From contig CANMDW010000006.1 in assembly GCA_947496705.1 (NCBI GenBank), positions 124,001 through 188,000 on the forward strand: DNA of 64,000 bases, given 5' to 3'. The first letter of the stretch is position 1. Each line of letters begins with the position of its first letter. The notes under the pieces are model-generated. The model searched no databases and had not been told where the DNA came from. It saw only the letters and a list, made by a program, of their open reading frames with translations. This stretch comes from an uncultured Aquimarina sp. Lineage in GTDB: Bacteria > Bacteroidota > Bacteroidia > Flavobacteriales > Flavobacteriaceae. Positions 1-9,466 of this stretch are shown one piece after another. Position numbers and translations under genes: made by a program.

Positions 1-1872
1 CCCGAAGTCACTGAATATACCGCTGCACTCGATAATGACTTATACCAGCAATTTTCGGGTGCTCCTGTTTATTCAGGAGGGAATAACGGTCGCGGATGGG
101 GTGTCTACAGAAACTACATAAAGTTACTACTTGACAATACTGACCTTTCTAATAAAATAGGGAACAAAATCTCTATGCATGGATACTTTTCTGATAACTA
201 TGAAGATCGATTAACTACATTGAGGGATTTAATTCGTCAAAATGTAGATCGATATAAACCCAATGCCCATATTTGGATGTCTGAACTGAGTATTCTTGGT
301 AACAGTAGTTCTGTAAGACCTTTTGTAGGGCAAGGAAGAGACCTGGGGATGATGACAGCACTACATTTGGCAAAAGTAATCCAAAGGGATCTAACTCGCA
401 TGAATGCTTCGGCATGGCATTGGTGGACAGCAATCTCTAAAGAAGATTATAAAGACGGGCTCTTATACACAGACTGGAATAGCCCCAGGGATCCTGAAAC
501 CCTATTCACTTCCAAAATGCTTTGGGCCATGGGAAACTACAGCCGTTTTATAAGACCTGGTTACAAAAGAATCAAGCTTAACAACCCTTCTGATGATTGG
601 GATGGATTGCTGGGCAGTGCATATAGTTCTCCCGAGAATGACAAACTGGTGCTGGTGTATGTTAATAGCAGTAATCAGGCTACTTATGTAAATACACAGT
701 TTCAAAACTTATCATCGGGTATAACTACGATAACTCCTTATGTGACCTCTTCTTCAGATGATCTGGCACAGAAAAATCAGATCGGTACGATAACCAATTA
801 CAGAATGCCTGCAAAATCTATAGTTACTTTTGTAGTTACTTTAGGCGGAATAGTCCCCATCCCTACAACCCCCACCAATCTCGTAGCAAACTCACCATCT
901 TCCTGTAGCAATACTACTATTGAATTGACATGGAATGACACTTCAAACAATGAATTACGTTTTAGAGTGCAACAATCTTTATCGGGCACAGGAGGTTGGT
1001 CTACTATTGCTTCTTTGCCTTCAAATGCTACAACACATTTTGTAACTAATCTGAATACATCAACCACATACCATTATAGAGTACGGGCCGAGAATGGTAG
1101 TGGTAATTCTTCCTGGTCATCTGTTGCCAACGCTACAACACAAAACACAGGAGGAACCATCATATCTGGTGGAATTTACAGCATCACAAATAAAGCTACC
1201 GCTAAAGTAATAGACGTGCCAGGAGGATCTATTGCTAATGGTGAACGTATTCATCAATGGAGCTGCAATAATGAGGATAACCAGAAATGGAAAGTAGAAA
1301 ATGTTGGTGGGCAACTTTATAAGGTTACTTCGTTGCAAAGCAACAAGGTATTGGATGTTGAAAATGCGTCAAATTCTAATGGCGCAGCAATCATACAGTG
1401 GGAATATTATGGCGGGCAAAATCAAAAATGGAAGATCGAAAGTACCGGAAACGGATATTTCAGATTGATCGCTTCTCACAGCAATAAAGTTTTAGATGTT
1501 CCGGGAGGGGATACAAATAACGGAATTACACTTATTCAGTATGATGCTAATAATGGAGATAATCAAAAATGGAGTTTTCAATTACTGTCATCCAATAAAA
1601 ATGGCCTAATAAAAGATGCTGATCCAGCGCCGAAGCTCTTCCCCAATCCGGCGAGTGGTAGTTTGATGCTTACGTATCAAACTTCAAAACGCTCTTTGCA
1701 AGAAATTTCTATTGTTGATATGACAGGTAGGATCCTGCAAGTGATTCAACATCTTCCGTCAAGTATGGGGTTACAAAATATATCTTTAGATAGTTATATA
1801 ACTATGTTAAGGCCGGGACATTATTTTATAAGGACCGATGCCAACAAGGTACTTTCTTTCATAAAATATTAA
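1..1872 (+). CDS. GH30-family glycoside hydrolase (endo-beta-1,6-galactanase-like), 5' truncated, Fn3-RICIN-T9SS sorting domain
   Basis: The reading frame is open from the first base, so the gene starts outside the window; 623 residues are visible. Visible residues 1-280 are the C-terminal part of a GH30-like (beta/alpha)8 barrel plus beta domain. IWMSELSILG (about residue 91) carries the likely nucleophile Glu and is followed by RDLGMMTALHLAK and ASAWHWWTAIS, a pattern I associate with GH30 subfamily 5 endo-beta-1,6-galactanases. The acid/base Glu would lie upstream of the window. An Fn3 domain (about 289-383), a three-subrepeat RICIN lectin domain (about 387-533, three QKW motifs) and a T9SS type A sorting domain (LFPNPASGSLML to the C-terminus) follow. 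It is therefore predicted to be secreted and to bind sugar. It converges with the minus-strand hybrid sensor, 46 bp away. The subfamily and substrate are inferred from family pattern and from the galactanases nearby. Confidence 0.8.
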   Translation, partial: PEVTEYTAALDNDLYQQFSGAPVYSGGNNGRGWGVYRNYIKLLLDNTDLSNKIGNKISMHGYFSDNYEDRLTTLRDLIRQNVDRYKPNAHIWMSELSILGNSSSVRPFVGQGRDLGMMTALHLAKVIQRDLTRMNASAWHWWTAISKEDYKDGLLYTDWNSPRDPETLFTSKMLWAMGNYSRFIRPGYKRIKLNNPSDDWDGLLGSAYSSPENDKLVLVYVNSSNQATYVNTQFQNLSSGITTITPYVTSSSDDLAQKNQIGTITNYRMPAKSIVTFVVTLGGIVPIPTTPTNLVANSPSSCSNTTIELTWNDTSNNELRFRVQQSLSGTGGWSTIASLPSNATTHFVTNLNTSTTYHYRVRAENGSGNSSWSSVANATTQNTGGTIISGGIYSITNKATAKVIDVPGGSIANGERIHQWSCNNEDNQKWKVENVGGQLYKVTSLQSNKVLDVENASNSNGAAIIQWEYYGGQNQKWKIESTGNGYFRLIASHSNKVLDVPGGDTNNGITLIQYDANNGDNQKWSFQLLSSNKNGLIKDADPAPKLFPNPASGSLMLTYQTSKRSLQEISIVDMTGRILQVIQHLPSSMGLQNISLDSYITMLRPGHYFIRTDANKVLSFIKY

Positions 1873-1918
1873 TTTTTATAAGTAACGGAAGTTTTGAATA
1901 ACCTATAAGATACAGCAC

Positions 1919-4900
1919 TTATTTTATATTCAACGCTCTCTTTACCTCATCCTTATCCGTTTCTGACGCATGTTTATTCTTATATTTTGATGGGGTCATA
2001 TCGAATTGTTCCTTAAAACATTTTCTAAAATATTTCAGATCTGAAAAATCTACTGCGAATGCAATTTCTGTAACGGTAAGATCTTCACTGATCAGTAGTT
2101 CTGCAGCACGTTTTATTTTTATCTTTCTTATAAATAATTGTATGGAATCACCTGTTAATTTTTTAATTTTTCTGTAGAGTGATGTTTGGCTCATTCCAAT
2201 TTCACGGCACAGATCCGGGACACTGAATTCGGTAGTTTCTAACATGGCCAGGATGACAGCCTCTACTTTTAAAATGAATGCTACTTCTTTGGGAGATTGT
2301 GATGAGTTGCTGTCCACCAAATCTCCAGAGGTGTACTTAATCTTTAATAACTTTCTATTGATTAGTATGTTATTAACCCGGGCGATTAACACCTCTGAAT
2401 TAAAAGGTTTGGTGATGTATTCATCTGCGCCTACTTCAAAACCTTGGATCTTTGACTGATCAGAGCTTTTGGCAGTGAGCAAAATAATCGGGATATGGCT
2501 GGTAGCAATATTGTCTTTAAGTACTTTGCAAAGTTCCAATCCATCCATTTTGGGCATCATCATATCAGATATAATGATATCGGGAATGTTATGAATCGCT
2601 TTTTCGAGGGCATCACTGCCGTTATCTGATTGTATTATTTTAAAATCAGACGGAAACAAAGTACCCACATAGGTAGAAATATCTTTATTATCATCTACAA
2701 TAAGAACCACCCTATCTGAATCAGAAATTCCATCCAATGATGACGTATTTTCAACAGGCAAGCTCATTAAGCTTTTTTCTATTTCTTCGGTTTTCACCTT
2801 TATAAAACGCACATAATCTTTTTGCAAAAGGTGTTTTTTCCCTTTGGGAATGCTTACCAGAAATTGGGTTCCTTTTCCTGGCTCACTTTTAACATTAATA
2901 CTACCGCCATGAAGCTCTACAAAACTCTTACACAAGGCCAATCCGATTCCGGTGCCGCCACGTCCCGCAGAATTACTGGATTGGTAAAAAGGTGAAAATA
3001 TATTTGTAAGTTCCTCTTTTACAATCCCGTCTCCTTCATCTTTCACCTCTATGATTAATACATCCTGTTCTTGAAAAATACCAAACTTTACTGTTTTTCC
3101 TTCACTTGAAAATTTAATTGCATTAGATAAAAGATTGTTTAGTATAATCTGCATTTTTTCAATATCCACATACGCATATAGCTCTGTTTCTGAATAGAAT
3201 CCAAACTTAATCCTTTTTTCTTTTGCCAGAAATGTAAAATTTTCCGCTTCTTCCTGGGCCAGAATGTTTAAATCGTGATACCCGATATTCAATAGAATTT
3301 TGTTCATTTCGATCTTTCGAAACTCCAGCATCCTTCTTATAAACTTCAATAAAATTGATGTGTTTTTTCTGATTAGATATAAATACTGTAATTGGTTGGG
3401 GTCGCTTTCTTTTTTAATTAAGTCATTTACCGGTCCTTGAATCAACGTCAAAGGAGTTTTAAGCTCGTGAGAAAAATTGGTGTAGAATCTAAGTTTTTCC
3501 TGCATGACATCCTGTTCTTTTTCTCTTAATTCCTTTTCATGAATTAGTTTTTGCTTCAAAACAATTCTGGTATTATAAAAACGTACAAACCTCCATATTA
3601 CCAACAAAAGCGTGATCAGGAATAACAAATAGGCAGGCCAGGTTTTCCAGATAGGCGGTGCTATAGAAATCTGCAGCTTTTTTGAAATGTCATCATTATA
3701 AAGGTTTTTGGCTTCAAAAACATAATTTCCGGGAGGGACATTTTTATAGGCGGCTATATTTGAATCGCCTCCTAACTGCCAATTTTCTTCGTATCCCAAA
3801 AGTTTATATTTAAATTTATTTTGCTTACGGGCATTAAATCCGGGAGTCGAAAAATTGATAGAAAACACTTTATTTGTGTGATCCAGATGAATTTTTTTGG
3901 TTAGAAAAATACTTTTGTCCTTTGGGAAGAAATCAGAATTTATTGGAGAAACTTTACTATCAAAGACTTTAAACTCGTTAAACAATACCCGGGAATCCAA
4001 AGGATCTGACAATAATTGTTCAGGATAAAAGATATTCATTCCATTGATCCCTCCCACAACTATATATTCCTTACTTGATAAAAAAACAGATCCATAGTTA
4101 AAATGTCCTCTTTGGAAACCATTATTGGTATCAAACTTCTTGATTTCCTTTTTTTCTTTATCGAAAACAATAACGCCGTTATTGGTAGTTAGCCATAGAT
4201 TATTGTTCATATCCTGTGATATTCCGGAAATTGAAATATTGTTTATATCTTCAGGTAGGGGGTGCTCCAAAAATGTGTTGTTTTTCGGGTCAAAAGATAT
4301 CAGCCCATCCTCTCTGGTTCCCAACCATAGTATTTGGTGATCATTATATATATCAAAGATTACCGGCCAGGTGCCGGGACCCATTTCAAGCCAATGATAG
4401 CTATTGTACTGATCGTTTTTCAGATCATACTTTATCAATCCTTTGCCATAAGTTCCCAACCACAAATAACCATCTTCATAAGAGGCTATTGCTCTAATGT
4501 CAAGTCCAGACGAACTTCGAAACTTTCTTACTTTTTGAACATCCTCATCAAAATAATATAGCCCTCCCTGATTTGTTCCGATATATATATCCCCAGCACT
4601 CGTTTCATAAAAGGCTCTAATATCATTAACTGTAAGTTCAGCATTGGTGCTACCAACTTCGAAGGATTTCAGCTGTTTTGTATTTTTATTATATACATAT
4701 ATTCCATTAGCATAGGTACCTATCCAGACTCTTGATTTTCTATCTTCAAGAATGCTTAAAATAGCTTTCGCTTCCAATTGCGGAAGCTTGAAATCTAGCA
4801 CTATTCCCTCATCAGGATCAAATAGGTTTAAGCCTTTACCATCTGTTCCTACCCAAATCAAGCCGTTTTGTGACTCACAAATGCCCCAAACATTTTGATA

Positions 4901-5983
4901 ATTGATGGAAGAAGAATTGTGAAATTGATGGGTAATGGTGCGTACTTTTTCGCCTTTTGGATCAAATACATTGATTCCTCCATTGTGTGTACCTAACCAA
5001 AATAAACCATTATCATCCTGAAAAATTTTGCTAATAGTCCTATGAGAAATCCCATCGGTATAGGAAGAAGGAGGAAAGTGCTGTATTAATATGTCTTCAG
5101 GGTCTTGTAGTTTTTTTAAAGCAAACATTCCATTTTGGCGGGTCCCGAACCACAGATTTTGCTTTTCATCTTCACAAATGCTCAAGTAATTATCTTTCGG
5201 CAGCCGGTTCTCCATCACCCTGATCAATTTCATAACAGTACTATCCTCGCACTTATATACTCCTTCATTGGTACCAAACCATATTGCATGCTGCCGATCA
5301 ATAAACATATCAAAGATCCTGATTTTTTCTTTTCCTCCTATGTTGAAAGGGCTCAAATATGATAACGCTCCATTTTCCAGGTCTAACCTAATAATGCCCA
5401 TGTCTCTGGTTGCTATCCAGAGCTTATTTTCTAAGATGTCTATATCTGCAACTCCAAGCTTGTTAAGGTCTACTTCTATTTTGGGACGGTTAAGATCGAG
5501 TAATGTTGCTTCATTACCTTTTACCTTATATATTCCGCCATTATAACCACCGAAAAAACCATTTTCCTGGTCATCTATAACCATAGAAGTAACATGATCG
5601 GTAATGACCTCTGGTAAAAACCTGCTAATTGCATCTGTTTGATACTCATATTTACCTACGCCATATTCTGTTAATACCCAAATACTGTTTGTTTGATCTA
5701 CATATAGTTTTTGTATATAATTATTAGGTAGTGAGTTGGGATTATTTCTATCCTTTACAAACTTCTGGAATGTATTCCCCTGATATCGAAACAGCCCGCC
5801 TTCTGTAGCAACCCAGATTTGTCCCAATGTATCCTGAACAATATCATTCATAATGTTATTGGTCAATCCATCTAATTCGTTTAATCTGTGGAATTTGTAT
5901 TGAGTAAACAGATCAGGATGTATTTGGGCTTTCATCGACATACAAAAGCCTAGCATAAAACAAAAGATAAAGGTCTTTTTCAT
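1919..5983 (-). CDS. Hybrid two-component system sensor/AraC regulator (PUL 1)
   Basis: A one-protein signalling system typical of Bacteroidota PULs. A periplasmic propeller senses an oligosaccharide and the cytoplasmic end activates susCD-type operons. From the N-terminus it has a signal peptide (MKKTFIFCFM), about 14 two-component propeller repeats with WIGT/WLGT motifs (about 30-670), a Y_Y_Y domain (about 706-762), a membrane segment (about 779-798), HisKA with phospho-acceptor His in NFSHELKTPL (about 839), HATPase with N-box LLSNAIKF and G-box GGTGIGLAL, a receiver with phospho-acceptor Asp in ISDMMMPKMDG (about 1139) and a C-terminal AraC helix-turn-helix (about 1255-1345). The frame is open to 6001, but the Met at 5983 sits directly before the signal peptide and is preferred. 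It is transcribed divergently from susC at 6233, its presumed target. Confidence 0.93.
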   Translation of the reverse strand: MKKTFIFCFMLGFCMSMKAQIHPDLFTQYKFHRLNELDGLTNNIMNDIVQDTLGQIWVATEGGLFRYQGNTFQKFVKDRNNPNSLPNNYIQKLYVDQTNSIWVLTEYGVGKYEYQTDAISRFLPEVITDHVTSMVIDDQENGFFGGYNGGIYKVKGNEATLLDLNRPKIEVDLNKLGVADIDILENKLWIATRDMGIIRLDLENGALSYLSPFNIGGKEKIRIFDMFIDRQHAIWFGTNEGVYKCEDSTVMKLIRVMENRLPKDNYLSICEDEKQNLWFGTRQNGMFALKKLQDPEDILIQHFPPSSYTDGISHRTISKIFQDDNGLFWLGTHNGGINVFDPKGEKVRTITHQFHNSSSINYQNVWGICESQNGLIWVGTDGKGLNLFDPDEGIVLDFKLPQLEAKAILSILEDRKSRVWIGTYANGIYVYNKNTKQLKSFEVGSTNAELTVNDIRAFYETSAGDIYIGTNQGGLYYFDEDVQKVRKFRSSSGLDIRAIASYEDGYLWLGTYGKGLIKYDLKNDQYNSYHWLEMGPGTWPVIFDIYNDHQILWLGTREDGLISFDPKNNTFLEHPLPEDINNISISGISQDMNNNLWLTTNNGVIVFDKEKKEIKKFDTNNGFQRGHFNYGSVFLSSKEYIVVGGINGMNIFYPEQLLSDPLDSRVLFNEFKVFDSKVSPINSDFFPKDKSIFLTKKIHLDHTNKVFSINFSTPGFNARKQNKFKYKLLGYEENWQLGGDSNIAAYKNVPPGNYVFEAKNLYNDDISKKLQISIAPPIWKTWPAYLLFLITLLLVIWRFVRFYNTRIVLKQKLIHEKELREKEQDVMQEKLRFYTNFSHELKTPLTLIQGPVNDLIKKESDPNQLQYLYLIRKNTSILLKFIRRMLEFRKIEMNKILLNIGYHDLNILAQEEAENFTFLAKEKRIKFGFYSETELYAYVDIEKMQIILNNLLSNAIKFSSEGKTVKFGIFQEQDVLIIEVKDEGDGIVKEELTNIFSPFYQSSNSAGRGGTGIGLALCKSFVELHGGSINVKSEPGKGTQFLVSIPKGKKHLLQKDYVRFIKVKTEEIEKSLMSLPVENTSSLDGISDSDRVVLIVDDNKDISTYVGTLFPSDFKIIQSDNGSDALEKAIHNIPDIIISDMMMPKMDGLELCKVLKDNIATSHIPIILLTAKSSDQSKIQGFEVGADEYITKPFNSEVLIARVNNILINRKLLKIKYTSGDLVDSNSSQSPKEVAFILKVEAVILAMLETTEFSVPDLCREIGMSQTSLYRKIKKLTGDSIQLFIRKIKIKRAAELLISEDLTVTEIAFAVDFSDLKYFRKCFKEQFDMTPSKYKNKHASETDKDEVKRALNIK

Positions 5984-6001
5984 GTGAATAGAATCAATCA
6001 A

Positions 6002-6232
6002 TTTTTCATTTTTATAAACTTAAACAACACTGTTGAAGCAGTAAAAAAACATAGAAACAGAGATTGTTTCTTAGCCGTCGAAGCTAAATATACTGCTTTA
6101 AACCACAAAATTTTTCCTGTTTTAAACAAATCCTGTAATTTGAATGATCAGCCCCCTACTTCTGAATTATCTGCCCCAGGTAATTTAACATAGTATTAAT
6201 AATTTAGACTTAATATTTAACACCTCTTTTAT
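6002..6232. promoter_or_regulatory. Divergent intergenic region between PUL 1 sensor and susC
   Basis: This 231 bp AT-rich spacer separates divergently transcribed sensor and susC genes, so promoters and the sensor's own binding site for PUL 1 should lie here. I found no clean TAnnTTTG -7 box. No riboswitch-like or terminator-like fold was evident. Confidence 0.4.
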
Positions 6233-9200
6233 ATGAGCAAATCTACTTTCATAGGGAAGCAAATTGTGTGTAAACATGCTTTCATAATAGTATTACTCTA
6301 TTTTATTAGTAGTCTATCTATTGCTACTGCACAATCAACTCAAAAAATAAAAATTACAGGAAAGGTTACTACTAAAGCAGATGGCTTACCATTTCCGGGA
6401 GTTACTATAATCGACAAAGATAATCCCAGTACTGGTGTTGTTACCGATTTTGATGGAAATTATGAGATTTCAATTGCTGGTAACACCTTATTATTCAGCT
6501 ATGTGGGTTTCAAAACTCAAGAAGTTCCTGTTAATGACAATAGGGTCATCGATATTGCCATGGAAGAGGATATCGCTACCCTGGACGATGTGGTAGTAGT
6601 GGGATATGGAGTACAAAAGAAAGTAACCGTAACCGGGGCGGTCGTAGCTGTTGCCGGTGAAAATTTGGAAGCTTCTCCGGCCATCAATCTTTCCAATTCA
6701 TTAGCAGGCCGCTTACCAGGAGTTACTATCATACAGTCTACCGGCGAACCCGGATTTGATGGATCTTCGATTAATATACGAGGTACAAATACAATAGGTA
6801 ATAATAACCCTTTGGTAGTGATTGATGGTATCCCCGATCGGGAAGGAGGACTGGAACGTTTGAACCCACAGGACATTGAATCTATGTCTGTACTTAAAGA
6901 TGCCTCTGCGGCGATTTACGGAGCCAGAGCAGCCAACGGGGTTATTCTTATTACCACCAAAAGAGGTAAATCTGGAAAACCTACGATTACTTACGATTCT
7001 AACATTGGCTTTAACCAGCCTACACGTGTGCCCGAAATGGCCAATGCTGTAGAATATGCCAATATTATGAATGATATTGGTATATACCAAAGCAATGTTC
7101 CGGTAAACGATTGGCAAAATGCTTCAAATAGCCTTCAAACCATTGGCACATATACATTTCCTACGGCAACCGGAGAAGAAACAATTACTGCTAATTTTTC
7201 TCCAGAAGATATTCGGCTGTATGCCAATGGATCTGACCCATGGGGGCATCCTGACACCGATTGGTTTGGAGATGTCTTCAAAAAATGGGCTGCGCAAAGC
7301 CAACATAATCTTCAAATAACCGGGGGGAATGAAAACGTAAATTATATGAGCTCGCTGGGCTATCTTAATCAGGATGCCTACTACAAAAATTCGGCGACAA
7401 GATATCAACAGTACAACTTTCGGATCAATCTCGATGCCAAGGTAAACGATTATATAAAGACCAGTCTGGGGGTATTGGTTCGTCGTGAAGAGCGTGAATT
7501 TCCGACCCAGTCGGCAGATGATATTTTCAGAATGCTGATGCGGGGAAGGCCTACCGAACCGGCCATATGGCTCAATGGAAAACCCGGGCCTGCTATCGAA
7601 AATGGGCAAAACCCAGTGGTGATTACTACCAATGCCACAGGATATGACCGAAGCCCTACCGATTATGTACAAACCAATGCAACCATAGAAATTACCAATC
7701 CCTGGATACAAGGGCTGAAATTAACCTTAATGGGCTCGGTAGACCAAAAAAATATAAAATCCAAGAAATGGGAAACTCCCTGGGAATTATACTCTTGGGA
7801 TGGTGTATCCTACGAGCCGGATGGTGTGACTCCCTTACTCGAAGCTTCGGTTCAATCGCCCTTTACAGATGCGCGACTAAGGCAATCTTCCGAAACAACA
7901 TTGAATACCAACCTTACCGCTATGCTGAATTATGACCGTACCTTTGGAGAGCACACCTTCAACCTCTTGGCGGGAGTAACACGAGAAACATTTTCTGGTG
8001 ATGACTTCTTTGCTTTTAGAAGAAATTTTCTCTCCACAGCCGTAGACCAGCTTGCAGTAGGAGGCACAGAAGATCAAAACACAGGCGGAACCGCCTATAG
8101 GCGATCACGTTTAGGATATTATGGGCGTTTTCAATACAACTATAAGGAAAAATACCTCCTCGAATTTATTGGTCGCTATGATGGCTCTTATATTTTTCCC
8201 GGTGCCGATCGCTTTGGCTTTTTCCCGGGAGGCCTGCTGGGATGGAATATCTCTAACGAAGATTTCTTTGATGTCGATTTTATTAATTACTTAAAGGTAA
8301 GAGCCTCCTATGGGCAGATGGGGAACGATCAGATTATTTTTAACGACGAACTTGTAGAATATGCTTTCCTGGCTGCCTACGGTTTTAGCGAGTATCCTAT
8401 AAGTGATGCAGTGGTCACCACCCTGCAGGAAACTATTCTTGCCAACCCCAGTTTTACCTGGGAGCGCGCCAACAACTTCAATATAGGCCTCGATACCCGA
8501 GTTTTAAACAATACCCTGGAAGCGACTTTAGAATATTTTTATAATCGAAGAGATCAGATCCTTATTCGACAATTAGGATCTACACCGGCAACTTCTGGTA
8601 TAGGAGATCTGCTCCCACCCGTAAATGCTGGTAAATTAGACAACCGCGGTTTCGAATTCAGCCTTGCCTATTACGGCGGCAAAGAAACAGGACTAAAGTA
8701 TACTATAGGTATCAACGGAGGCTATGCAAAAAACGAAGTTGTTTTTAAGGATGAAATCCCGGGAGCTCCCGAGTACCAGAGAGAAGAGGGAAAACCAATT
8801 GACGGGTACCTGGTTTATGAATATGATGGGGTGTTTCGCGATACCGAAGAAATTGCCAGCAATACGATCGATTATAGCGGTGTTACCGGGCAGTTGCGCC
8901 CGGGTGACATGAAATTTAAAGATATTAATGGCGATGGTAAAATTGATGCCGATGATCAGATACGCATAGATGACAATGGCACGCCAACATTCAACTTTGG
9001 AGCTAACATTGATCTCAACTATAAAAACTTTGACCTTACTGTGCTTTTTCAGGGTGCTACTGGTGCTTCCATTCGTATTCAAACCGAATCGGGTGATATT
9101 GGCAACTATCTTAAATACAGCCATGACAATCGCTGGAGTATTGATAATCCCAGCAGTGTACATCCCCGGTTGGCCAGTAGAGGAGATACCTATTATACCG

Positions 9201-9457
9201 GTGGGAATTTTGGTGATAATACCTACTTTCTGTTTAGCAAAGATTATATACGATTAAAAAACATACAATTAGGATATAATTTTCCATCTGCCATGATCAA
9301 AGGGTTAGGATTAAGTCGTTTACGACTATATATAAGTGCCCTCAATCTTTTTACTATTGATAAATACAAAATATTTGACCCTGAAGTAACCAGAGGAGAT
9401 GGATGGAATTATCCGCAGGCCAGAGTGATCAATACAGGATTTAGTATAACTTTTTAA
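6233..9457 (+). CDS. SusC/RagA-family TonB-dependent outer-membrane transporter (PUL 1)
   Basis: Imports oligosaccharides across the outer membrane with energy from TonB, working under the SusD lid encoded next. The 1074-residue protein has an N-terminal hydrophobic signal (IIVLLYFISSLSIATAQ), a carboxypeptidase-regulatory-like domain (about 38-120, ending LLFSYVGFKTQEV), a plug domain containing VVVVGYGVQKK and SVLKDASAAIYGARAANG (about 120-240) and a long beta-barrel ending in an aromatic residue (GFSITF), as expected for outer-membrane insertion. SusD begins 9 bp after its stop codon, so the two form an operon. The length is normal for the family. Confidence 0.95.
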   Translation: MSKSTFIGKQIVCKHAFIIVLLYFISSLSIATAQSTQKIKITGKVTTKADGLPFPGVTIIDKDNPSTGVVTDFDGNYEISIAGNTLLFSYVGFKTQEVPVNDNRVIDIAMEEDIATLDDVVVVGYGVQKKVTVTGAVVAVAGENLEASPAINLSNSLAGRLPGVTIIQSTGEPGFDGSSINIRGTNTIGNNNPLVVIDGIPDREGGLERLNPQDIESMSVLKDASAAIYGARAANGVILITTKRGKSGKPTITYDSNIGFNQPTRVPEMANAVEYANIMNDIGIYQSNVPVNDWQNASNSLQTIGTYTFPTATGEETITANFSPEDIRLYANGSDPWGHPDTDWFGDVFKKWAAQSQHNLQITGGNENVNYMSSLGYLNQDAYYKNSATRYQQYNFRINLDAKVNDYIKTSLGVLVRREEREFPTQSADDIFRMLMRGRPTEPAIWLNGKPGPAIENGQNPVVITTNATGYDRSPTDYVQTNATIEITNPWIQGLKLTLMGSVDQKNIKSKKWETPWELYSWDGVSYEPDGVTPLLEASVQSPFTDARLRQSSETTLNTNLTAMLNYDRTFGEHTFNLLAGVTRETFSGDDFFAFRRNFLSTAVDQLAVGGTEDQNTGGTAYRRSRLGYYGRFQYNYKEKYLLEFIGRYDGSYIFPGADRFGFFPGGLLGWNISNEDFFDVDFINYLKVRASYGQMGNDQIIFNDELVEYAFLAAYGFSEYPISDAVVTTLQETILANPSFTWERANNFNIGLDTRVLNNTLEATLEYFYNRRDQILIRQLGSTPATSGIGDLLPPVNAGKLDNRGFEFSLAYYGGKETGLKYTIGINGGYAKNEVVFKDEIPGAPEYQREEGKPIDGYLVYEYDGVFRDTEEIASNTIDYSGVTGQLRPGDMKFKDINGDGKIDADDQIRIDDNGTPTFNFGANIDLNYKNFDLTVLFQGATGASIRIQTESGDIGNYLKYSHDNRWSIDNPSSVHPRLASRGDTYYTGGNFGDNTYFLFSKDYIRLKNIQLGYNFPSAMIKGLGLSRLRLYISALNLFTIDKYKIFDPEVTRGDGWNYPQARVINTGFSITF

Positions 9458-9466
9458 TACAATGCT

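Noticed and set aside
6517..7711. Long antisense frames (134-195 residues) on the minus strand within PUL 1 susC.
   Set aside because: They overlap a complete, motif-rich susC on the other strand, lack any recognisable motif and are explained by its codon pattern.
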